Shown here: one piece after another, positions 7,038 through 14,477 of the stretch
How the letters are laid out: each line of letters begins with the position of its first letter
Numbering within the stretch: position 1 is the stretch's first letter
From: Methanobacterium sp. UBA279
GTDB lineage: Archaea > Methanobacteriota > Methanobacteria > Methanobacteriales > Methanobacteriaceae
NCBI GenBank assembly: GCA_002502855.1
Contig: DAQK01000020.1
Location: 2,861-18,331 of the forward strand
Length of the DNA stretch: 15,471 nucleotides
Direction of reading: 5' to 3'
Made by a program: the position numbers and the translations under genes
Notes under the pieces: model-generated
What the model was told of the DNA's origin: nothing
The model's input: the letters and a program-made list of their open reading frames with translations, nothing else
Databases searched by the model: none

Positions 7038-8027
7038 TCATCTATAGATCTTAGCACCATCGTTCTGTGCGGCGGTGAGTATTATTTCACCGGTTTCATC
7101 ACCCATGGAATCACGGGCAGCTTTTAAAATATCCCGGAAATTGGTATCAGTTACCGCATATACTGTCGGACCGAAAGAACTCATTCCAACCCCAGCAGCA
7201 CCGGCATTCCTCAGGTTATCAATCAGTTCCCTGATGAAGGGGTTTTGCAGCTCTAATTCGATCTTTTTAAAACCGATATCCTGTATACCATTTACTGATT
7301 CTCCAAAGGAGTCCAAATCTTCCTCAAGCACAGCGGGCATCATCTTCATGAAGAGAAGATGGGTTAAGTCCTGCACTTCCTCCAGGGGTATGGGACAGTA
7401 CTTCTGGAATATGTTAACTTCACCATCACCGAATACCTTCCCTTCAACATGGGGTATGGTCAATATGATCTTCCAATCCTTGGGAAAATCGTATCTGGCT
7501 ATAACTGGTGGTGGTGAAGCTACCGAAGCAGAAGAAGGTAGAAAATCCTTCTTAATGGATCTCTTATGACCGGCATCCACTATGAAACCACCACTTTCAA
7601 AGGAAGCCACCCCGATCCCTGATGTACCGCCCCGGCCCACTATTTCAGCTATCTTACGGGCGGGGAGATCCTGGTGGTTCATCTTCAGTATGGCCTTGGC
7701 CACGGCCAGTGATAATTGGGTGCCGGAACCAAGACCAGAATGGGAGGGGAAAATCTCATTGAGCTTGAAATGGTATCCTCCCTCCAGAGAGAGATATTCA
7801 TTCATTTTACCTGCTGCAGAGAAGATTTTCTCCTGATAATCCTTCAGGGTATCCTGGGGGATATCTGAACCTGAAAATTCAACCTGGATATCATCGTGTC
7901 CGTCATGTGCTTCCATAACCAAACCCGGACTCCGGGTTGTGATGCCCACACCACCGTCAATTCGACCATATCTACCATTTAAGTCGATAAGGGTTAGATG
8001 CAGCCGGGAAGGGGTTTCGATTATCAA
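7038..8027 (-). CDS. mptG: Beta-ribofuranosylaminobenzene 5'-phosphate synthase
   Basis: This 329-residue GHMP-superfamily enzyme condenses PRPP with 4-hydroxybenzoate (or 4-aminobenzoate), releasing CO2, as an early step in methanopterin synthesis in methanogens. Motifs seen are ETPSRLHLTLIDLNG at the N-terminus, GRIDGGVGI, the glycine/serine loop PSHSGLGSGTQLSLAVAKA (about 94-112), GRGGTSGIGVASFESGGFIV, and GAAGVGMSSFGPTVYAV near the C-terminus. Both possible starts are TTG (8036 and 8027); I prefer 8027 because GTTGAT lies 4 bases upstream as Shine-Dalgarno and MIIETPSRLH matches the expected start. Its presence alone argues for a methanogen or close relative. It is co-directional with hacB. 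Confidence 0.93.
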   Translation of the reverse strand: MIIETPSRLHLTLIDLNGRYGRIDGGVGITTRSPGLVMEAHDGHDDIQVEFSGSDIPQDTLKDYQEKIFSAAGKMNEYLSLEGGYHFKLNEIFPSHSGLGSGTQLSLAVAKAILKMNHQDLPARKIAEIVGRGGTSGIGVASFESGGFIVDAGHKRSIKKDFLPSSASVASPPPVIARYDFPKDWKIILTIPHVEGKVFGDGEVNIFQKYCPIPLEEVQDLTHLLFMKMMPAVLEEDLDSFGESVNGIQDIGFKKIELELQNPFIRELIDNLRNAGAAGVGMSSFGPTVYAVTDTNFRDILKAARDSMGDETGEIILTAAQNDGAKIYR

Positions 8028-8103
8028 TAATATCAACTTTTCGGGTGTTTTAATATAACACTTTTTATCAATTTTTATGCTGAAATAATCTTATTTAGAT
8101 TGT

Positions 8104-8113
8104 CTTATATAGG
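8104..8113 (-). promoter_or_regulatory. TATA box upstream of mptG
   Basis: The minus strand reads CCTATATAAG, roughly 80 bases before the TTG start at 8027. Initiation near 8083 would give a leader of about 55 bases. A weaker box near 8049-8057 would instead give a nearly leaderless mRNA. Confidence 0.5.
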
Positions 8114-8214
8114 TGTTTACTTTCGTTCTTATTTTATGTAAGCTATTAATAAGTTTAAAGTTTTAAAATTTAAAGATTAGAATGGAGGTTATTTTTATAT
8201 TGTACGTATTTAAG

Positions 8215-8293
8215 GCATTATCCAACCTATAATATAAAAATTATTTGGTACTTAGATAGGTTTTGAATAACTATTTACATAATTTTATTACTA
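8215..8293. repeat. Imperfect direct repeat, left copy
   Basis: This copy starts GCATTATCCAACCTATAATA and ends TTTATTACTA. It matches 12632-12712 in the same orientation, with identical blocks GCATTATCCA, ATAATATAAAA, TTTTGA, ATAAC and TTTATTACTA and about three quarters identity overall by eye. It is non-coding. The two copies lie just outside the accessory genes 8310-12574. It might be a scar of insertion or duplication, or a shared intergenic element; no integrase gene is visible. Confidence 0.6.
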
Positions 8294-8309
8294 TTATTTG
8301 TTCAAATAT

Positions 8310-9258
8310 TTAATTTTCTCTTGCAATTATCCAAGTAATGATGAAAATTACAAATAGATTAATTAAATAAACTAATACAATTAACCATCCAGCAATTAGT
8401 GTTAAGGCTATTATGGTTATTATAAGGAAATATACTACTAAAGCCTTATTTACTGAGATGTTTACATTTTGTTTGATAAAGTAAAACGCGAAAATAACCC
8501 CAATGGAAATATTACCTAAAATAATGATATTTATTAAATTAAAGGGAATCATCATCCAGAAAGGAAAAGGAAGCATCCATACTAAAATCATTAGCCAGTA
8601 GATAAATACGATTAACATTATCGTGCCATGCTTATTGGCTTTTTTATCATTTCTTGTTAGAAGATAAACTGAAAATAATAATCCTAATAGACCACCTAAA
8701 ATAGTAAATATTATACCTAAAATAATAGCTGCAGAATAATCCTCTGCTTTATGTGTCTGTTTCTTCTTATCTAACCATTCTCCACAGTGTTTACATTTGA
8801 TTGCGTTTGGATTTATATTTTCAGCGCAGTAAGGGCATTTACCAGTCATATCTTCCAATTTTTTACCACATACTTTACAAAAGGCAGCATTCTGCTAAAT
8901 TTTCATTCCCACAAGAAGGACAAAATTTATATTGATTTAATATTTCTTTTTTGGGTGTTATTTGTTCTTTAGTTTGAATTTGCTTTTTAGTTTGTCTTGA
9001 TTTTTTTAGCACTTGACCATATGATGCAAATTGATCCAGTTGACTACCACAATCTAAACAAAATTTGGAGTTCTTAGGATTTTCAGCGCTACAATTAGGG
9101 CAAATTAAATTATCAAAATTTCTCATAGAACTCTCATCAATTGTTTCAAAAAATATTAAATCATTACCACAACTACAATTAGGATTAAAATTAGTCGTAT
9201 CACTCCCATTAGGAAGTTTATAGAATCCCTTACATTTATCACAAACTAAATAACCCAT
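8310..9258 (-). pseudogene. Multi-zinc-ribbon membrane protein split by a frameshift
   Basis: Two abutting reading frames make one gene. The first (from ATG 9258) begins MGYLVCDKCKGFYKLPNG and holds ribbons with Cys6/9/28/30, then CPNC/CLDC, then FCPSCGNENLAE, where TAA at 8877-8875 stops it. Skipping one base around 8878-8893 continues as FCKVCGKKLEDMTGKCPYC, CKHCGEWL and five or so membrane segments to 8310, about 315 residues in all. The break falls inside one ribbon, between its two Cys pairs, which is why I join them. The N-terminal ribbon matches the proteins at 2127 and 2903, but the membrane part does not. An upstream in-frame ATG lies at 9270. It is the last gene of the minus-strand island operon. 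It could be real decay or an assembly error. Confidence 0.75.
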
Positions 9259-9321
9259 TTTAACAACCATCTATTAGATTTTATTTTTGATGCATAAACA
9301 AGTTTAAAGGTATAAGAGTAT

Positions 9322-9795
9322 TTAATACTTATATTTAGATAAATACTCATCAAATATTTGTTTTATATAAGAATCAGGATGTTTAATAATATTTACATCA
9401 GCAACTTCTATTAAATTAGAGTTTTCAGAGCCTCTTTTATAGAATTTCCATGAGACAGCATTAGTTAAAATACCCAACTCTGCTTCATTTCTGTCTTTTA
9501 AATAACCAATAATCTGTTTTTTATGTTTATTTAAATCCTGTCTGGCATTTTTTATTTCTATTAAACACTTGATTTTCATGGATTGTTTTAAAACAATATC
9601 TGGCCTGCCTTTAATGTCTTTATTAAATTGAGGTTCCACTTCATTAGGATTAAAAACACCCCATCCATGATGATATAATATTCCAATAACAATTTGGGTT
9701 ATACTAGCTTCAGACATATTTTTAACATCTTGAAATTTAAATGTGGGTTTATCTCGAATTCTGTCTATAGCTCTGCTTAATTCATCATCGACCAT
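9322..9795 (-). CDS. PD-(D/E)XK nuclease-like protein (HsdR_N-like)
   Basis: This 157-residue stand-alone domain has the restriction-endonuclease-like core. Glu29 lies in SEASITQIVIGILY, Asp66 in KGRPDIVL, Glu80-x-Lys82 in CLIEIKNAR, and a QIIGYL helix (Gln94) follows, then AELGILTNAVSWKFYKRGSE. This resembles the N-terminal nuclease domain of type I restriction HsdR proteins and related stand-alone proteins, though no helicase is attached. All catalytic residues are present, so it may be active on DNA. GAGGATG precedes the ATG. It lies 27 bases after the Nmad2-like gene in the same operon. A restriction or defence role is inferred from the neighbours; the exact family is uncertain. Confidence 0.75.
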   Translation of the reverse strand: MVDDELSRAIDRIRDKPTFKFQDVKNMSEASITQIVIGILYHHGWGVFNPNEVEPQFNKDIKGRPDIVLKQSMKIKCLIEIKNARQDLNKHKKQIIGYLKDRNEAELGILTNAVSWKFYKRGSENSNLIEVADVNIIKHPDSYIKQIFDEYLSKYKY

Positions 9796-9822
9796 GAGTA
9801 AACATCCTCAAATTAACTAATT

Positions 9823-10389
9823 TTAAACACCACAACCCTTTTCATCATTTCCTGGTTCTTCAATGTAATTATAAGGTTCACCCTGTTTTCCACAGGCATA
9901 ATTCTCTTCCAACCATTCAATAAATTCATTAACTAGAATTACAGAGAAATTACATTTATGTCCTGGACCTTTTTTAATAATCTCCCAAAACTTTTCAGGG
10001 ATTTCTATAGCATCTTTACCAAAATAAAAGAAATCATCAGAGATTAAAACATATTTACCACTCAGATCGTGATCCATATCTTTTTCATGATGAAACGGAT
10101 TCTCTTTTTGGATCCAATTATCTTTATTTTTAAAATAAATATTATCTAAACGATTGTGAAATCTTTTATCATGATAATAAATATCAAAATCCGTTTTCTC
10201 AGTGACTTTCATAGCATAAATTAGTTTATCATTACCAACTGTACCATTTGAGCCTGTGCCAACAATCCAATCATCAACTGAAGCAGTTCTCCGAATATTA
10301 GGTTTGCAACAAGCTAAAGTACAAAAACCATCGAAAGGATTAGGTGCAAAACCAGTATCAGAGACCATAACATAGGAATATAACTTCAT
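9823..10389 (-). CDS. Nmad2-like putative nucleotide-modification-associated protein
   Basis: This 188-residue soluble protein begins MKLYSYVMVSDTGFAPNPFD and continues with GFCTLACCKPNIRRTASVDD, DWIVGTGSNG and KLIYAMKVTEKTDFDIYY. From memory this opening (GFAPNPF, TLACCKPxIR, DWIxGTGS) is typical of the Nmad2 family, proposed by comparative genomics to act with modified-base systems in phages and mobile DNA. The DWIVGTGS turn followed by a strand with YAMKVTE suggests a PUA/EVE-like barrel that could bind a modified base, but this is inference. It sits between a NucS-like nuclease (16 bases upstream) and an HsdR_N-like protein, supporting a link with DNA restriction. The conserved Cys pair and a Cys near the C-terminus have no known role. 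No enzymatic motif is evident. Confidence 0.65.
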   Translation of the reverse strand: MKLYSYVMVSDTGFAPNPFDGFCTLACCKPNIRRTASVDDWIVGTGSNGTVGNDKLIYAMKVTEKTDFDIYYHDKRFHNRLDNIYFKNKDNWIQKENPFHHEKDMDHDLSGKYVLISDDFFYFGKDAIEIPEKFWEIIKKGPGHKCNFSVILVNEFIEWLEENYACGKQGEPYNYIEEPGNDEKGCGV

Positions 10390-10405
10390 AATTAACCCTA
10401 TTAAA

Positions 10406-11389
10406 TTATATTTTTTCTAATAATTCCTTTATGAGGGATCTATACTCAATTTTTAAACGATAATTTTCTTTTTCCCAAGGATTAGGTTTTTCATATTCGA
10501 TAATTTGCCTTAGATAATCTCTACTAGCTATTCCTATTTCTCTGGAAATTGTAGCTAGTATTAAGCCGGCTTTACCTTCATCTGATACATTTTCTTTTTT
10601 AACTAGTTCTTTTTTTATCATTTCACGAGTTACTACTTGTTTATCTAAACATAAGGGAAGTAAAATATTTTTAATTCTTTGCGTAGTTTTCCTATTTTCT
10701 GCTAAATAACGCTTTAGAAGATTTTTTAATTCTTCTATTTCATAATGACCCGGTTCGTCTGATATTTCAATTTTATTACCTGTTTTTCTTATTCTTTCCT
10801 TTTCTAATTCTTCAGGAATTATCATAGTTCTTGCTACAAATTCATCTCCACTTCTAGTTTGAATATATTTCAGGATAACAGCGTTCACACCGACTCCATA
10901 GTTATTTGAAAGCCATTCTATCATCCTTTCAAGTGGTTCATCAATTGAGAATCCAACCAGCAATAGACGTTGATTTTCATTCACTTTCAAATCTTCTAAT
11001 TCAATCTCTTCAAAGTTTTCATTTAGATAATCTTCTAATGGCATACTAGAAAACTTGTAACATTCATCGCTAACTTTATCCAAATCCCAACTAGAAATAT
11101 CAGATACATAGTCTAATGCTTGAGCAATAACTTCTCGAGGCAATCTATCTCTTTTTAATTCAATAATTACCAAATTACCAGATTTATCAATACCTAGAAG
11201 ATCTAATGGTCCTGATTTGGTCCTAACTTGCTCTCCAATAATTAATATATCTTGCCCGAGTATTATCGGATTATCTTTTATCCATTTTTCTAAATCTTCA
11301 ACCTCTCTCCTACCTGCTTGAGCTAAAGAAACATCTAAAGATTCTAATTTTCCATTAATAATCTCCCAAACACCTATTTCAGTAGTCAT
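10406..11389 (-). CDS. NucS/DUF91-type PD-(D/E)XK endonuclease domain protein
   Basis: The N-terminal 100 residues of this 327-residue protein carry the NucS/EndoMS-like nuclease core: Glu34 (EDLEKWIKDNP), Asp63 (GPLDLLGID), Glu77-x-Lys79 (LVIIELKRDR) and Gln90-x3-Tyr94 (QALDYVSDISSW). This pattern is common in stand-alone DUF91-like nucleases of archaea and bacteria. The middle has LLLVGFSIDEPLERMIEWLS, and the C-terminal 120 residues look helical and charged, perhaps a DNA-binding or partner module; I do not recognise it. The frame is open to GTG 11398, but ATG 11389 has AAGTGAT before it and fits the TATA position. It leads a minus-strand operon and diverges from the EVE-nuclease gene. A defence or repair role is inferred. 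Confidence 0.8.
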   Translation of the reverse strand: MTTEIGVWEIINGKLESLDVSLAQAGRREVEDLEKWIKDNPIILGQDILIIGEQVRTKSGPLDLLGIDKSGNLVIIELKRDRLPREVIAQALDYVSDISSWDLDKVSDECYKFSSMPLEDYLNENFEEIELEDLKVNENQRLLLVGFSIDEPLERMIEWLSNNYGVGVNAVILKYIQTRSGDEFVARTMIIPEELEKERIRKTGNKIEISDEPGHYEIEELKNLLKRYLAENRKTTQRIKNILLPLCLDKQVVTREMIKKELVKKENVSDEGKAGLILATISREIGIASRDYLRQIIEYEKPNPWEKENYRLKIEYRSLIKELLEKI

Positions 11390-11413
11390 AACTATCACTT
11401 CAGTATTAATTAA

Positions 11414-11424
11414 TTATATTATAA
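11414..11424. promoter_or_regulatory. Shared bidirectional TATA element
   Basis: The near-palindrome TTATATTATAA lies in the 62-base gap between divergent genes. Read left it places initiation near 11394, five bases before ATG 11389; read right, near 11444, eight bases before ATG 11452. One element could drive both halves of the island. Both leaders would be very short. Confidence 0.45.
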
Positions 11425-11451
11425 CATAGATAATAATTACGGGGATAAATT

Positions 11452-12574
11452 ATGCAAGCTACATTAAAAGAAACACTTGAGTTAATTGGTAAATTAGATG
11501 ATAGTATTGGAGATAATTCACCTAGAGCTCGTTTCCACAATTATCTTAGAACATACATAACCGAAGTAGCCAATTAAGAGATTATATCGAAGAAAGCATT
11601 AGAAGTACAGATAGTCAATATAATAAGGCATTCCAAGATCTAGTTAATCATTTAGGTACATTCCTTGGTTTAGAAGTAATCTTTGGTAGATATTCTGGAG
11701 TAAAAAGGGAAATAGGTTTTGATGGACATTGGATATCTCCAGAAGGATTCCATTTAGTTGTAGAAGTTAAAAGTAGTGAAACATACCCTATCAAAACAGC
11801 GACTCTACTAGAATACATGAACCAACTCATATCAGGAAAACAAATCCCCAGTGATAAAGATGTAATAGGCATCTATGTTATAGGCAAACCAAACCCAGAA
11901 GTACAACAACTAAAAAACGCAATTATAGTAGAAATAGATTCCAACAGCTAAGAATTATATCTATCGACTCACTTATCTCACTAGCTGAGTTAATGAATGA
12001 ATATGATGTAAACCATGAAGATATTCTATCTATTCTTAAACCATCTGGCCCATCAATAGATCCTAATGTCGAAATAATGATAAAGCTTGCAGCAAAACAA
12101 GGCCCACCACCAGAACTAGAACCTGAACCACTGCCAACGCCAGATGGAGAAGTTAATTATTGGATAACTCCAGTAAGAGATGAAGAAGACGAAACTGCTT
12201 TAGAAACTATACAAAAACTAGTTGGAAAGCTACAAATATATGCATTTGGTGAGAGAACACCTGGCAGAAAATTAATCAAACAAGGGGACAAAATCTGCTT
12301 CTACGAAACCGGAAATGGAGTAGTAGCACATGCAACAGTAAATAGTTCCCCTGAAAAGAAGATGAGTATTGATATTCGAAACCCTGAATTATACCCATGG
12401 ACCTTCAAACTAAAAGAACCACAACTATACTTAGACAACCCTACAATAATAGACAAAGAACTAAGAAGTCAATTAGATGCGTTCAAAGACAAAGATATAA
12501 ACAAACTGTGGGCATGGTTCGTACAGTCAACTAAAAAAATAACAGAACATGATTATGGACTTTTAACAAGATGA
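11452..12574 (+). pseudogene. PD-(D/E)XK nuclease with C-terminal EVE domain, two frameshifts
   Basis: The gene is in three pieces: ATG 11452 to TAA 11575-11577 (MQATLKETLELIGKLDDSIG...), a second frame from about 11571 to TAA 11949-11951, and a third from about 11945 to TGA 12572-12574. Both junctions lack one base (GCC-AATTAAGA near 11569-11571; TCC-AACAGC near 11940-11942), and adding a C to each CC gives a continuous 374-residue protein. The nuclease core is in the middle: GFDGHW (Asp91), then LVVEVKSSETY (Glu105-x-Lys107). After a Pro/Glu-rich linker comes an EVE domain: NYWITPVRD, YAFGERTPGRKLIKQGDKIC and GVVAHATVNS, ending near the stop. EVE domains bind modified bases such as 5-methylcytosine, so the intact enzyme would fit modification-dependent restriction. 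GGGGATAA precedes the ATG. From ATG 11993 a 193-residue EVE-only product is still possible. Confidence 0.8.
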
Positions 12575-12583
12575 TGAAATAAA

Positions 12584-12590
12584 TTTTTTT
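12584..12590 (+). terminator. T7 tract after the EVE-nuclease gene
   Basis: Seven T on the plus strand lie nine bases after the stop codon at 12572-12574, a plausible oligo-T terminator for the rightward unit of the island. Confidence 0.5.
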
Positions 12591-12631
12591 GTTTAGAAAA
12601 TGTATTAATTTCTTTTTTATTAAGAATTTTA

Positions 12632-12712
12632 GCATTATCCAGCCCATAATATAAAACTTATCTTGTATTTAGGTACTATTTTGATATAACTTTTTTGAAG
12701 AATTTATTACTA
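12632..12712. repeat. Imperfect direct repeat, right copy
   Basis: This copy starts GCATTATCCAGCCCATAATA and matches 8215-8293 in the same orientation, with small indels. It lies about 57 bases past the stop of the EVE-nuclease gene, whereas the left copy lies 16 bases past the stop of the last minus-strand gene. The interval between the copies contains exactly the accessory block. Confidence 0.6.
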
Positions 12713-13018
12713 ATAGAATTCAATTAATTTATAACGAATTTTCTTGTTCAAAAAAGAAATTAGTCAAAAAAGAGGATTATCCATACATATCCGATCCTAC
12801 AGGTTAGTTATTGCCTCTTTTTAGATATTTTAGAGTTATCTAAACATAATTCAGTTGCCGTAGAATATAAATCATCTAAAAAACTGATTTTAAATATGAA
12901 AAAAATTGATTCGTGAAATTCCGTTATTTTCTGCTGTTGGATACTACTTCTAATTCGCGATCTATATTATGGGAGAGTGTAACATAATCCCTATTCGAAT
13001 TAATTAAAGGTGGATTAT

Positions 13019-13172
13019 ATGAAAGAAAATGATGAATTTTGGAATGGAACCTAAAATCGAAAGTATGCTTGAATATAGGGAAATTCTTTGTTACGAGTAT
13101 ATACAGGCGGTGGGAATGTTTAATGACCATTTGGTGGATTGTTTTAGGTATGGGGAGATTCTGAGGATGTAA
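13019..13172 (+). CDS. Small unknown ORF, probably frameshifted
   Basis: An AAGGTGG Shine-Dalgarno, ideally placed, precedes ATG 13019, which opens MKENDEFW but meets TAA after 11 codons. Removing one T from the TTTT at 13037-13040 joins it to a frame that runs to TAA 13170-13172: GMEPKIESMLEYREILCYEY and then a Phe/His/Asp-rich end, about 50 residues in total. That second frame also has its own ATG at 13032 (47 residues), without a Shine-Dalgarno. The sequence is helical and charged with two Cys. I do not recognise it. It may be a genuine small protein, or a relic of a longer gene. Confidence 0.4.
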
Positions 13173-13250
13173 GAACAAGTCTGAGCATCTTTGTGGTATC
13201 TTTATATTCTTTAAAAATTTAGAATGTTTAATACGAATTTAAGTAAAAAT

Positions 13251-13260
13251 TAATATATAA
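13251..13260 (+). promoter_or_regulatory. TATA box of the SDH-like protease gene (leaderless)
   Basis: TAATATATAA is centred about 25 bases before ATG 13281, exactly the distance expected between an archaeal TATA box and the start of transcription. No Shine-Dalgarno is present, so the mRNA is probably leaderless. Confidence 0.6.
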
Positions 13261-13280
13261 GTAATCGTAAATATGCAAAT

Positions 13281-14477
13281 ATGTCCAGAGAAAGAAGAAA
13301 AAGTATTATACGGGAAATTGAAAAGAAACGTGATTCAAAGGTTATAACATACGTTACAAGTGATAGACCAAATCTTTCAGCACATATCGCCGGGGATGTT
13401 GTCTCTTTAATTCATGAACACATTTTAGCGGTTAAAAAAGAGGAAAGAAACAAATTGGATCTTTTCATATACAGTCGTGGCGGACAGAGTGACGTTCCAT
13501 GGACTATTGTTTCAATGTTTAGAGAATACTCTGAAGAAGGTTCTTTTAGTGTTTTAATTCCGTATAGAGCACACAGTGCCGCCACAGTGATAGCCTTGGG
13601 TGCTGATGAAATTGTAATGACAAAGAAAGCCGAGTTGGGACCAATTGATATTACGATGGGTAGTGGACCATACAATCCTACCGAAAAAAATTCAGCTCAA
13701 AGATTACCCATTTCCGTAGAAGATGTAACAGGTTATTTCTCATTATTAGAAAGAGTAGGTTGTGAAAGACCCGATGAAAAAATGAGAGGTTTCGAATTGT
13801 TGGGAAATAATGTTCATCCATTAGCATTAGGTGCTGTTAGTCGGCTTTTAGAAGAAACTAAGTTAGTCGCCTTGAGATTGTTGAGTACCAGAGCTAATCC
13901 CTTTGATGAAGAGGAAAATCATCAAATTGTTAAGAAAATTTCTTCAGAAATTTACTCTCATAGTCATTCGATCAGCAGAACTGAAGCTATAAAATACATC
14001 GGATTAAAACAGGTTAAAACCGCAGAGGACGAAAACATCTCCGATGAACTTTGGAAACTCTATAATGAATATAAAAAGTTATTTGAATTTGAAACTCCTT
14101 TTACGCCTGAAGAGTATCTTATTTCTCAAAATAAAGAGGAATATACCTGGGAAAACTTAAATCTGGTCTGTATTGAAAGTTATGAAAAGTTACATGTCTA
14201 CCGGCAAGATATAAATATAAAAAGATTAAGAAGTATACCACCCACTGTGAATCTTAATCTGGGAGAAGTTAACCTTCCGACTATTAATATCCCAAACTTA
14301 CCAGAAGATATTGATAACAACCAAATACAAGAAATAGTAGCCCAGATTTTTAATCAAGTTATTCAAAACTATTTAAACAATGCTGCACAAGCAGCTATGA
14401 ATGAATTACTTAAACAATTACCATATGGCGATTTTCAACATATTTCGCTTAATTCAGGATGGAAAGAGGAGGTCTAA
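13281..14477 (+). CDS. ClpP/SppA-fold serine protease-like protein (SDH family)
   Basis: This 398-residue protein begins MSRERRKSIIREIEKKRDSK. Residues about 20-125 carry the ClpP/crotonase-like core of the serine dehydrogenase proteinase (SDH, SppA-like) family: YSRGGQSD (64-71, oxyanion region), IPYRAHSAATVIALGADEIV (93-112, Ser99 as likely nucleophile) and ELGPID (118-123). The middle is helical (YFSLLERVG, ALGAVSRLLEETKLVALRLL). The C-terminal 90 residues are Asn/Gln/Ile/Pro-rich and look unlike the protease core. No signal peptide or clear membrane segment is seen, so it is probably cytoplasmic or peripheral. It overlaps a 56-residue gene at its 3' end. The substrate is unknown. It is intact, unlike most neighbours in this half, which suggests it is still functional. 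Confidence 0.85.
   Translation: MSRERRKSIIREIEKKRDSKVITYVTSDRPNLSAHIAGDVVSLIHEHILAVKKEERNKLDLFIYSRGGQSDVPWTIVSMFREYSEEGSFSVLIPYRAHSAATVIALGADEIVMTKKAELGPIDITMGSGPYNPTEKNSAQRLPISVEDVTGYFSLLERVGCERPDEKMRGFELLGNNVHPLALGAVSRLLEETKLVALRLLSTRANPFDEEENHQIVKKISSEIYSHSHSISRTEAIKYIGLKQVKTAEDENISDELWKLYNEYKKLFEFETPFTPEEYLISQNKEEYTWENLNLVCIESYEKLHVYRQDINIKRLRSIPPTVNLNLGEVNLPTINIPNLPEDIDNNQIQEIVAQIFNQVIQNYLNNAAQAAMNELLKQLPYGDFQHISLNSGWKEEV

Larger units (their letters stand above)
12575..13018. other. Long AT-rich non-coding gap
   Basis: No convincing gene is seen. The gap holds the T7 tract (12584-12590), the right copy of the direct repeat (12632-12712), and a 9-bp perfect inverted repeat, AAAAAGAGG (12767-12775) with CCTCTTTTT (12814-12822), around a 38-base loop. 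An A/T box near 12959-12969 may be the TATA of the small ORF at 13019. A plus-strand frame ending at about 12917 is open for roughly 50 codons but has no start signal. Confidence 0.45.

Noticed and set aside
7075..7569. 164-codon plus-strand open frame
   Set aside because: It is antisense to mptG, whose GHMP motifs are unmistakable.
11648..11872. 74-codon minus-strand open frame
   Set aside because: It is the antisense shadow of the middle part of the EVE-nuclease gene, which carries a recognisable nuclease motif.
12767..12822. 9-bp perfect inverted repeat with a 38-base loop as a possible ncRNA
   Set aside because: The stem is short and A/T-rich and the loop shows no C/D-box or other known signature; kept only as a note in the gap entry.
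12740..12917. Open plus-strand frame ending with a Lys-rich stretch near 12917
   Set aside because: It has no start codon or ribosome site and no motif; about 50 open codons can occur by chance or as a relic.
12924..13178. 84-codon minus-strand open frame (His/Pro/Phe-rich)
   Set aside because: It is antisense to the better supported small plus-strand ORF at 13019-13172, has no Shine-Dalgarno and an odd composition.
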